Shown one piece after another: positions 17,713 to 24,836 of a stretch of 64,000 nucleotides of DNA (the stretch's first letter is position 1; each line of letters opens with the position of its first letter). The stretch is taken from the NCBI RefSeq assembly GCF_009569385.1, contig NZ_WBOF01000001.1, positions 5,247,501 to 5,311,500 of the forward strand, in the 5' to 3' direction. The position numbers and the translations under genes were made by a program. The notes beneath the pieces are model-generated. The model saw only the letters and a list, made by a program, of their open reading frames with translations. It did not search any database and was not told the origin of the DNA. The DNA is from Streptomyces kaniharaensis. GTDB lineage: Bacteria; Actinomycetota; Actinomycetes; Streptomycetales; Streptomycetaceae.

Positions 17713-19452
17713 ATGGAGCAGCAGGAGTACGCGACCGGCACCACCCGGGTGGCCGGCAGCAGGCCGTACGGGCGAAACGGCGGGGCGGGCCGGGAGGCCA
17801 CCGACGCCGCCCTCGCCGTACGCGAAGCCGCTCCTGATCCGGTGCGTGACAGCCGTCCTGACGGACCGGAGGAGACGCCCGCCGTCCTCTCGCCCGACCC
17901 CGGGCTGCTCCGGCTGGCCCACTGGTTCGTCGCCGCCACCCCCGGCACCGCCGACGACCTCTGCACCGCCTCCTTCGGCCTCTACCCGGCCCGGCACCAC
18001 GGCGTCCCCGCCGACGCGGCCGCCGACGCCGACGTCAGCTGGTGGCACGGCCCCACCGCCCACGCCGGCGCCGTCCGGCGCTCCCGCGAGGCCCGCCCCG
18101 CCCGCGGCCTGCGCCGCGCCCGCCGGGACGCCGCCGCGCTGCCCGTCGTCCGCTCAGGGGCGAAGCCGGGCACGCCCGGCAGGCACCGCAAGCCCGAGCT
18201 GACCCGGACCGTGCCCGGTGCGCACGACCGTTCCGGCCAGGAGCCGCCGGGTGGCGACCGGGTCCCCGTGGACCGGCTGACCGCCGAACGGCGGATCGCC
18301 GCCCGGCTGCTGCTCGCCCACCCGCTGGTCACCGCGTCCGGCCCGCACGCCGACGGCTTTCCGCTGATCCACCGTCACCACGACTGGCTCACCGAGCGCT
18401 TCGACACCCTGCTCGGCTACCGCCTCGTCGTCGGCCCCCGGCACGCCCGACTCGGCAAGGCGGGCCTCGGCCCCGGCGCCGCCCGCCGCCTCGAACACCC
18501 CGGCACCGGCGCCCCGTTCACCCCCGCCGGGTACGCCCAGCTCGCCCTCGCGCTCGCGCTGCTCGTCGACGCCCCCGAACACCTCCCGTACGGGCGGCTG
18601 CTCGACGCCATGCGCACCACCGCACCCGGACTGGCCGCCGCGCCCGCCGACCGCACCATGGCCCTCGCCGCGCTTGCCGACTGGCAGGTGCTCGCTGGCC
18701 TGCCGGCCGATCCGGGTGATGCGGCCGCGGTGCTCACCGTCGACCGTGAACTCGCCCGCGCCGTCCCGGCCGGACCACCCGGCCTCGCCGCCGACGCCGC
18801 CGACCTGATCCGCCGCGCCGCCGACGCCGAACCCGCCACCGCCGTCCGCCGCCTCCTCGCCGAGACCCCCGCCGTCCTCGCCGCCGACCTCCCCGAGGAC
18901 CAGCGCGCCTGGCTCCGCGAGCACCGGCTCAGCGGGCCGGCGGCGCTCGCCGAATTCCTGGGCCTGGAAACCGAGTCGAGGGCGGAAGGGGTGGCGCTGC
19001 TGGACCCGGCGGACGAACTCACCGACCTCGCCCTGCCGGGTGCGGGCACGCTGCCCCAGGCCGCCCTGCTCCTCGTCGAGCGCCTCGTCGAGGAGGTCCG
19101 CCCGCTCCCGGGCGAGCCCACCGACGGCGACGTGCCGATCCCCGACGCGCTGATAGACGGCGTCCTCGGCGACATCGCGGACGAGTACGGTCTGCGGGCC
19201 GGCTGGCGCCGCGACTACCTCGCCGACCGCACCGCCCTGCGCCGCGACGCCCTCGACCTGCTCCACCGCCTCGGCCTGGTCACCCCCGCCCGCTGCGATA
19301 CCCGCCCCCCGGCCTGGCTCCTGCGCCCACCCGCCGCCCGCTACGCCCCCGCGCCCGACCTCCACGCCACCGCGCCCAGCACCGGCCGCCACTGCAGGCC
19401 CGCCTCGACCGTGCCCGCCCCGACCGGCGAGCGCTACCAGGAACCCGCGTAA
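17713..19452 (+). CDS. Orphan DUF2398 (Wadjet III JetB-like) protein with DUF2397-like N-terminal remnant
   Basis: Open frame from 17593; the first clear ATG near coding-like sequence is 17713 (579 aa), but neither start has a ribosome site. From about residue 185 onward the protein matches what I know of DUF2398/TIGR02678: AERRIAARLLLAHPLVTASG, FPLIHRHHDWLTERFDTLLGYRLVV, then a mainly helical, Ala/Leu-rich body. Residues ~60-115 (LLRLAHWFVAATPG, ASFGLYPARHHG, DVSWW) resemble the very C-terminus of DUF2397/TIGR02677. Those two proteins are the JetA and JetB components of type III Wadjet, normally followed by a large SMC-like ATPase and a DUF2399 nuclease. Here the DUF2397 part is a ~55-residue tail fused in frame, and neither ATPase nor nuclease is nearby. 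Probably a relic or repurposed subunit. The family calls are from memory of the motifs. Confidence 0.65.
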   Translation: MEQQEYATGTTRVAGSRPYGRNGGAGREATDAALAVREAAPDPVRDSRPDGPEETPAVLSPDPGLLRLAHWFVAATPGTADDLCTASFGLYPARHHGVPADAAADADVSWWHGPTAHAGAVRRSREARPARGLRRARRDAAALPVVRSGAKPGTPGRHRKPELTRTVPGAHDRSGQEPPGGDRVPVDRLTAERRIAARLLLAHPLVTASGPHADGFPLIHRHHDWLTERFDTLLGYRLVVGPRHARLGKAGLGPGAARRLEHPGTGAPFTPAGYAQLALALALLVDAPEHLPYGRLLDAMRTTAPGLAAAPADRTMALAALADWQVLAGLPADPGDAAAVLTVDRELARAVPAGPPGLAADAADLIRRAADAEPATAVRRLLAETPAVLAADLPEDQRAWLREHRLSGPAALAEFLGLETESRAEGVALLDPADELTDLALPGAGTLPQAALLLVERLVEEVRPLPGEPTDGDVPIPDALIDGVLGDIADEYGLRAGWRRDYLADRTALRRDALDLLHRLGLVTPARCDTRPPAWLLRPPAARYAPAPDLHATAPSTGRHCRPASTVPAPTGERYQEPA

Positions 19453-19538
19453 GGGCCTGCCCTCGGGGTCAATTTTTGTCCCGCGTGGCCTGGGCGCTGC
19501 TCGTCCGGGGTGGAGCCTCCTGGGCCCGGAAATGCGGG

Positions 19539-19569
19539 AGCACCGCGTCCGGAGGCGGACCGCGGTGCT
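19539..19569. terminator. Bidirectional terminator
   Basis: Near-perfect inverted repeat AGCACCGCG...CGCGGTGCT around a TCCGGAGGCGGAC centre, between the convergent DUF2398 gene (ends 19452) and a small minus-strand gene (ends 19586). Confidence 0.65.
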
Positions 19570-19585
19570 GGTGAGGGCCGGTGGA

Positions 19586-19765
19586 CTATCTGTCGGCGGT
19601 GGCCGTCGCCACGGTGGCCTTCTGGACGGTTTCCACGGTGGCGCCGACGCCGAGGGTGCCGAGGGCGATGGAGGCGAGGACGGCGGCGCAGGCGAGGAGG
19701 CGGCGGTGGCGCTGGGGGAGCGGGAAGCGCGGTTCCTGGTAGGTCGCCGGAGGGTTGGCGTTCAT
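19586..19765 (-). CDS. Small single-pass membrane protein (59 aa)
   Basis: A 59-codon gene from the ATG at 19765 to TAG at 19586. A hydrophilic, proline-rich N-terminus (MNANPPATYQEPRFPLPQRH) and two Arg precede a hydrophobic helix (LLACAAVLASIALGTLGVG), then a short polar tail ending TATADR. Positive-inside charge predicts N-in, C-out. Codons end in C or G in about 90% of cases, strongly supporting a real gene despite its size. No good ribosome site is visible. Function unknown; it has no operon partner and faces the DUF2398 gene across a terminator. Confidence 0.6.
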   Translation of the reverse strand: MNANPPATYQEPRFPLPQRHRRLLACAAVLASIALGTLGVGATVETVQKATVATATADR

Positions 19766-20280
19766 GCCGGAGAGGTTGGCAGGGCGGCGTGAACGGTCGG
19801 TACGCCCGGGTGAAGTCCGGACGGGGGTTGGGCGTCGGTTGGGACGGATGCGTCCTACCCCTCCTGGAGGGAGTGTCGTGCCTGGTCAGGCAGGCCGTGT
19901 TTCTCGTGGGGGCGGAGCCCGCCGGGTTCGCCGGTGCGGCTTTCGGCCGTTCGGGCCGGGCGTCGCCGATTGCCTTTCGCGGCGCCCGTCGCGGCCCTAG
20001 GATCCGGAGACGTGACCGGGGCGTGCCGTGCCGTGGAGCCGTCCGGGCGGAACGCCGTCCGGGCCGTCCGGACAGCCGTGTGCCCGTTCGTGTGGTGCCC
20101 GCTCGTGTGTCGTCCGAGTGGCTCCAGCTGTTCCCGCCGTTCGAGATCCCGCTGATCCCCCGGTCCCCGGCCGGGGTGCTCTCCGCCCGCGCGTGCCGCC
20201 CCGGTCCGGCCCTGCCCCGCCTCCGGCCCCGGCGGCGCGCTCCCCCGATCCGCCTACCATGGCAGTGAAGGAGTCCGATC
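19766..20280. other. Long intergenic region upstream of molybdenum oxidoreductase
   Basis: About 515 bp with no gene I can support. A short frame from the GTG at 20012 (47 codons, Cys/Arg-rich) lies eight bases after CCTAGGAT, which resembles a -10 box, but its codon bias is only average for the region. The sequence should contain the promoter of the oxidoreductase gene, whose GAAGGAG ribosome site begins at about 20267. Confidence 0.4.
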
Positions 20281-21651
20281 ATGGCCGACGACGTCCACGT
20301 TCCTCCCGATCAGGTCGGCCCCGCCGAGCAGATCGACGAAGCCGCGTACGACCGCCTGCGCCGCCGCCAGTGGCTGGCCGGCGAGGCGCGTGCCGACGGC
20401 GTCGACCGGCGCACGCTGCTGCGGCTGCTCTCCGCCGCCGGCGTGGTCACCACGCCCGCGCTCGCCGACACCGCCCTCGCGCCGTCCCAGGCCTCCGCCG
20501 ACGGTCCGGTCGCTGCTGCCGGAGCCGCCACCGGTCCGGTGCCCGGGATCGTCAAGCCGCTGCCCGCGGAGTGGTTCGTGCCGCACGGCACCAACGCCGA
20601 GATGCGCTGGGACGCGCTGCGCGACACGGACGGCGGCACCGGCATCGGCCGTCACATCCCGGTGGAGCGGTTCTTCGTCCGCAACCACACCAGCACCCCG
20701 CTGATCGACCCCGACACCTGGCGGCTGAAGCTGTTCGGCACCGGCCTGAGCGGCGCCCCGACCGCCGACCGGCCGGTCGAGTTCTCCCTCGCCGACCTGC
20801 GGTCCCTGCCCGCCGCCCGGATCAGCGCCCTGATGGAGTGCGCCGGCAACGCCCGCAGCTACTTCCTGACCCAGCAGCACCAGGCCGTCCCGGGCACGCC
20901 GTGGACGCTGGGCGGCGTCGGCTCGGCCAGCTGGCGCGGCGTCCGGCTGGCGGACGTGCTGCGGGAGGCCGGGCTGGCCCCGGGCGCGGTGGACCTGCTG
21001 CCCACCGGCCTCGACCCGTCCTACGTCGTCGGAGGCACCGACTACGGCCCGGTGCGCCGCCCGCTGCCGCTCGCCAAGGCGCTGGAGGACGTGCTGCTCG
21101 CCTACGAGATGAACGGCGAGCCGCTGACCCCGGACCACGGCGCGCCCGCCCGGCTGGTGGTGCCGGGCTGGGTGGGCATCGCCTCGATCAAGTGGCTCGG
21201 CTCGATCGAGGTGGCCGACGGGCCGCTGTACTCGCCGTGGAACACGGACTTCTACCGGATGTTCGGCCCCGACTACCCGCCGGGCGGCGGCGTCCCGCTG
21301 ACCGACCAGGTGGCGAAGAGCGCCTTCGAACTGGCCGCCGGCGCCGTGCTGGAGGCGGGCAGCACGCACCGGCTCCACGGCCGCTCGTGGTCGGGCGCGG
21401 CCGCGGTGCGCCGCGTCGAGGTGAGCAGCGACGGCGGCAGGACCTGGCGGCGCGCCGAGCTGCGCGACGAGCCGCGTGCCCACAACTGGACGCGCTGGAC
21501 CTTTGACTGGCGCCCCGAGCGGCCCGGCCCGTACGAGCTGCGCGCCCGCACGACCGACCGCCGGGGCAACACGCAGCCGCGGACGGCGGTGTTCAACCGC
21601 GAGGGCTACCTGTTCGGCGCGGTGGTGGCCCACCCGGTGACGGTGGTCTGA
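20281..21651 (+). CDS. Sulfite oxidase-like molybdopterin oxidoreductase
   Basis: Protein of 456 aa of the sulfite oxidase/SorA group. A ~45-residue leader contains DRRTLLRLLSAAGVV, a weak twin-arginine-like signal. The Mo-cofactor domain has FFVRNHTSTPLIDPDTWRL, the molybdenum-ligand Cys in LMECAGNARSYF, SWRGVRLADVLREAGL and VPGWVGIASIKWLGSIEV. The C-terminal Mo-co dimerisation domain starts around residue 350 (GRSWSGAAAVRRVEVSSDGGRTW). It probably transfers electrons from sulfite or a related oxoanion to an unknown acceptor; no cytochrome subunit is encoded nearby. Whether it is exported is uncertain. Confidence 0.88.
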   Translation: MADDVHVPPDQVGPAEQIDEAAYDRLRRRQWLAGEARADGVDRRTLLRLLSAAGVVTTPALADTALAPSQASADGPVAAAGAATGPVPGIVKPLPAEWFVPHGTNAEMRWDALRDTDGGTGIGRHIPVERFFVRNHTSTPLIDPDTWRLKLFGTGLSGAPTADRPVEFSLADLRSLPAARISALMECAGNARSYFLTQQHQAVPGTPWTLGGVGSASWRGVRLADVLREAGLAPGAVDLLPTGLDPSYVVGGTDYGPVRRPLPLAKALEDVLLAYEMNGEPLTPDHGAPARLVVPGWVGIASIKWLGSIEVADGPLYSPWNTDFYRMFGPDYPPGGGVPLTDQVAKSAFELAAGAVLEAGSTHRLHGRSWSGAAAVRRVEVSSDGGRTWRRAELRDEPRAHNWTRWTFDWRPERPGPYELRARTTDRRGNTQPRTAVFNREGYLFGAVVAHPVTVV

Positions 21652-21675
21652 CGGCCTGAAGGGCCGCCGCGTGGT

Positions 21676-22335
21676 CTAGACCGTGGACCGGACCTCGTAC
21701 GGCGCCGGGTACGGCGTCTCGTACGGGGTCAGCACCAGCCGCACCACGTCCTCCAGCCGCCGCCGGGCGTCCCCGAGGGTGGTGCGGCCGGTCACCCACG
21801 CGGTCAGCTCGCCCTGCCAGGCGTGCCCCACGATGTGGCGCACCAGATCGCTCGCGGCGGCCGGCACCTCGCCCATCAGCGCCTGGAGCGCGGCGCTGTC
21901 GGCGCGGGCCATGCCCTGCAGGGCCTCGCTGGCGAAGGGGTCGGTCGAGGCGGCGACGGCCACCCGCAGCCGGGCCAGTTCGGGCTGGCGCTGGTAGGCC
22001 CGCATCCCGCCGCGGACGAACCGCACCGCCCGGTCGGTGGCCCCCAGTCCCGCCCGCGGCCCGCGCAGCTCGGCCACCAGGTCGGCCAGCAGCAGGCGGT
22101 GCCACTCGGCGATCGCCGCCGCCAGGAGGTGGTCCTTGGAGGAGAAGTAGCGGTACGCCGTCCCCAGGGCGACTCCGGAGCGCTCGCAGACCTGCTTCAT
22201 CTGCAGCCGCTCGACGCCGATCTCGTTCACCAGGGCGAGCGCCGCCGCGATCAGGCCTTCGCGGCGTTCGAGCTGACGCGGAGACATCGCCTCCACCGGC
22301 CGTGGTGACAGGTCAACCTTGGTCACCCGCACCAT
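21676..22335 (-). CDS. TetR-family transcriptional regulator
   Basis: Regulator of 219 aa. The N-terminal TetR DNA-binding domain is clear: LIAAALALVNEIGVERLQMKQVCERSGVALG followed by TAYRYFSSKDHLLAAAI (helix-turn-helix at residues ~45-65). The C-terminal ligand domain is helical. It is convergent with the molybdenum oxidoreductase gene and 82 bp downstream of the thioesterase gene on the same strand, so it could be co-transcribed with that gene. The start is an ATG at 22335; internal Met residues at 17 and later would still keep the HTH. Confidence 0.9.
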   Translation of the reverse strand: MVRVTKVDLSPRPVEAMSPRQLERREGLIAAALALVNEIGVERLQMKQVCERSGVALGTAYRYFSSKDHLLAAAIAEWHRLLLADLVAELRGPRAGLGATDRAVRFVRGGMRAYQRQPELARLRVAVAASTDPFASEALQGMARADSAALQALMGEVPAAASDLVRHIVGHAWQGELTAWVTGRTTLGDARRRLEDVVRLVLTPYETPYPAPYEVRSTV

Positions 22336-22424
22336 GATACGGGCCGGGGCCGCTCAGGAGTATGACACCGACCGGCACCCGTCCGTTCGCCGGGCGGACA
22401 CGCGGCCCGCCGGCGCCCGTGCGG

Positions 22425-23342
22425 TCAGCGGAGCTCGCGGATCAGCGCCTCCTGGACGGCGGACGCGACCAGCCGCCCGTCCCGGTCGTAGAACTCGCCG
22501 AGCGACAGCCCCCGGCCGTCCGAGGAGGACGGGCTGCGCTGGGCGAACAGCAGCCACTCGTCGGCCCGGAACGGGCGGTGGAACCACATCGCGTGGTCCA
22601 GCGAGGCCATCAGCAGCCGGAGCGGCTGGCCGGACTCGACGCGCTGGAAGAAGTTCGGTTGCACGTGCAGCCCGGCGGTGGAGGCCAGGGTGAGGTCGGA
22701 CAGGTAGGTGAGCGCGCAGACGTGCAGCAGCGGGTCGCCGTCCGGCAGCGGGGAGCCGGTGCGCATCCAGACGAACTGCTCCGGCATCCCCGGGACGGCG
22801 GGCGGCACGCCGGGCGCGTCCGGCGGGACGAACCGCATCTCCAGCTCGCGGAAGCCCTCGGTCCGGGCGAGGGCCGCGCGGGAGGCCTCGTCCCAGAGCG
22901 AGAAGGCGTCCGGCAGTTCCTCCGGGCCGGGCACCGGGGGCAGCCCGCGCTGCCGGTCGGCGGCGGGCTCGGGGCGTTTGAACGAGGCGGAGAGGGTGAA
23001 GATCGCTTCCCCGTTCTGCACCGCCGTCACCCGGCGGGTGGTGTACGACATTCCGTCGCGGACCTGGTCGACCTCGTAGCGGATCGGCTCGGTGGGATCG
23101 CCGGGCAGCAGGAAGTAGCTGTGCAGGGAGTGCACCGCGCGGTCGTCGTCGCAGGTGCGCCCGGCGGCGGTCAGCGCCTGCGCGGCGACCTGGCCGCCGA
23201 AGGCGCGCATCGGTGCCCCGGCGTGGCAACGGCCCCGGAACGTGTTCTCGTCCAGCCGCTCGATCTCCAGCAGTCCGGCGAACGAGCCGGCCGGGCCGAC
23301 GGCCCGTCTTTCCTGTTCGGTCAGGTCTGTCACGGGGCCCAT
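22425..23342 (-). CDS. tesB: Acyl-CoA thioesterase II
   Basis: Double-hotdog acyl-CoA hydrolase of 305 aa that releases free fatty acids from acyl-CoA. The N-terminal hotdog has NTFRGRCHAGAPMRAFGGQVAAQAL and SLHSYFLLPGDPTEPI. The C-terminal hotdog carries the conserved SLDHAMWFHRPFRADEWLLF and DRDGRLVASAVQEALIR. I prefer the ATG at 23342; an in-frame TTG five codons upstream is possible, and neither has a strong ribosome site. It is divergent from the SWIM-protein gene. A TetR-like dyad lies 64 nt upstream. Confidence 0.9.
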   Translation of the reverse strand: MGPVTDLTEQERRAVGPAGSFAGLLEIERLDENTFRGRCHAGAPMRAFGGQVAAQALTAAGRTCDDDRAVHSLHSYFLLPGDPTEPIRYEVDQVRDGMSYTTRRVTAVQNGEAIFTLSASFKRPEPAADRQRGLPPVPGPEELPDAFSLWDEASRAALARTEGFRELEMRFVPPDAPGVPPAVPGMPEQFVWMRTGSPLPDGDPLLHVCALTYLSDLTLASTAGLHVQPNFFQRVESGQPLRLLMASLDHAMWFHRPFRADEWLLFAQRSPSSSDGRGLSLGEFYDRDGRLVASAVQEALIRELR

Positions 23343-23405
23343 AGTGGCAGAAGCCAACCGTGTGGCGGTGTGACCTGGGTAACCTTCAGGAGGTTAGCCG
23401 TCTTG

Positions 23406-23419
23406 TAGAACCTGTTTCA
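23406..23419. promoter_or_regulatory. KstR-like dyad between thioesterase and SWIM genes
   Basis: TAGAACCTGTTTCA fits the pattern TnnAACnnGTTnnA, the consensus reported for KstR-type TetR regulators of lipid and sterol breakdown. It lies in the divergent promoter region of an acyl-CoA thioesterase gene, which makes lipid-linked control plausible. A single site matched by eye. Confidence 0.35.
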
Positions 23420-23471
23420 GTCGCTGGTGCCGGCCGATGGGTTGTCAGTGCCCTCACCTAGCGTGCTCGGC

Positions 23472-24836
23472 ATGACGCAATCCGCACACGCGTACGCCTA
23501 TCTGCGCCCCTCGGCCGTCCTCGACGGTGTCGACGGCCGTCGCCTCGACCTGGCCACCTCCGGCGGCGCCACCCCGCTCGGGGCGGCGGCGAACCCGCGG
23601 TTCTTCGCGGGCTTCCTCGCCGACCCGGCGCCGGCCGCGGCCGCCCTGCTCGCCGTCGCGGACGTCGCCGCCGCCCGCTACTACCAGCCGCAGCTGCGCG
23701 CCTCGCTCGACCCGGTGGTCACCGCCAACGGGGACCGGCTGCGCTTCGAGTCCTTCTCCGGCTGCTGCGGCGTCTACGCCCGGCTCGACGTGCTCCAGGC
23801 CGGGCTGGACGGCGACGACATCGGCCACGGCACCACCAACGTGGACGTCAACAACCCATTGCGGGAGGCGCTGACCCGGATCGGCCCGGCCGATCCGCTG
23901 CACCTCGCGGTCGGGCCGGACGCCCTGGAGGTCACCACCTTCGACGGGCCGCTGGTCGAGAAGAAGGTGCCGCTGCCGGAGCGCTGGCTGCGCGGCTTCG
24001 CCGAGACGCAGGTCACCGCCGCGGGCTTCGACCTGCGGGCCGAGCTGCCCGCCGCCGAGGCGGTCCGCTTCCTGCGCTCGCTGCCGCGCGGCGGACGCAG
24101 CAGCGTCGGCTGGGTCGTCCCGGCCGGGCGCACCCTGCGGCCGACCACCCGCCCGGTGCCCGGCGCCGTCTGCCTGCCCGGCCCCGAGCGGCTGGTGGCG
24201 CTCCAGCGGGTGCTGCGGCACGCGCTCGCGCTGCGGGTGTACGGGCCCGCGGCCGCCTCCGGCCCCGCCGCGTCCGCGTGGGAAGTGGTGCTGCCCGGCA
24301 TGCGGCTCACCCTGACCCTGTCGCCCGACGCCTCCCGCGGCTTCTCCGGCGAGGGGGGAGTGCTCGGCGCCCTGGCCACCGGCACCGCCGAGCAGGACGC
24401 CGAGTTCGTCGCGGTGCTGCTCGCCTGGGAGCCGCGGATCGAGATCGCCGACCTGGCCGAGCAGTCCGGGCTCACCCCGGAGCGGGTGCGGGCCGCGCTC
24501 ACCCGGCTCGGCACGGCCGGGCAGATCGGCTACGACACCGCCGAGGCCGCGTACTTCCACCGGCAGCTTCCGTACGACGCCGGGCGGGCCGAGGCGGCCA
24601 ACCCGCGGCTGCGGGCCGCGCGGGCGCTCGTCGCGGCGGGCGCGGTGCGGCTGGAGGAGGGCGGCGCCACGGCCCTCGTCACGGTGGACGACCACGTCCA
24701 GCGGGTGCGGACGGACGAGGCGGGCCGGGTGAGCTGCACCTGCCTTTGGTGGGCCAAGTACCGCGGCGGGCGCGGGCCGTGCAAGCACGCGCTCGCGGTC
24801 GGGATCGTGCGGGAGACCGAAGGGGCCGGAGCGTGA
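23472..24836 (+). CDS. SWIM zinc-finger protein
   Basis: Protein of 454 aa whose C-terminus holds a SWIM finger: CTC, then about fifteen residues, then CKH (in VSCTCLWWAKY ... GPCKHALAVG), i.e. CxC...CxH. The rest is an uncharacterised N-terminal body; residues ~325-350 look like a winged-helix (DLAEQSGLTPERVRAALTRLG). SWIM proteins bind nucleic acids or proteins. It overlaps the next gene (GTGA), so the pair is co-expressed. I chose the ATG at 23472; a frame start 15 codons earlier adds nothing recognisable. Confidence 0.82.
   Translation: MTQSAHAYAYLRPSAVLDGVDGRRLDLATSGGATPLGAAANPRFFAGFLADPAPAAAALLAVADVAAARYYQPQLRASLDPVVTANGDRLRFESFSGCCGVYARLDVLQAGLDGDDIGHGTTNVDVNNPLREALTRIGPADPLHLAVGPDALEVTTFDGPLVEKKVPLPERWLRGFAETQVTAAGFDLRAELPAAEAVRFLRSLPRGGRSSVGWVVPAGRTLRPTTRPVPGAVCLPGPERLVALQRVLRHALALRVYGPAAASGPAASAWEVVLPGMRLTLTLSPDASRGFSGEGGVLGALATGTAEQDAEFVAVLLAWEPRIEIADLAEQSGLTPERVRAALTRLGTAGQIGYDTAEAAYFHRQLPYDAGRAEAANPRLRAARALVAAGAVRLEEGGATALVTVDDHVQRVRTDEAGRVSCTCLWWAKYRGGRGPCKHALAVGIVRETEGAGA

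Noticed and set aside
20012..20155. 47-aa Cys/Arg-rich frame after CCTAGGAT
   Set aside because: Codon bias is only average and no -35 box is at proper spacing; not supported as a gene.
19434..20282. 282-aa minus-strand frame across the 19.4-20.3 kb gap
   Set aside because: Arg/Pro/Gly low-complexity product, no family motifs; the real small gene (19586-19765) is in a different frame.
24278..24832. Upstream extension of the DUF6493-like frame into the SWIM gene
   Set aside because: It overlaps the SWIM gene in another frame; the GTG at 24833 overlapping the SWIM stop is the natural coupled start.
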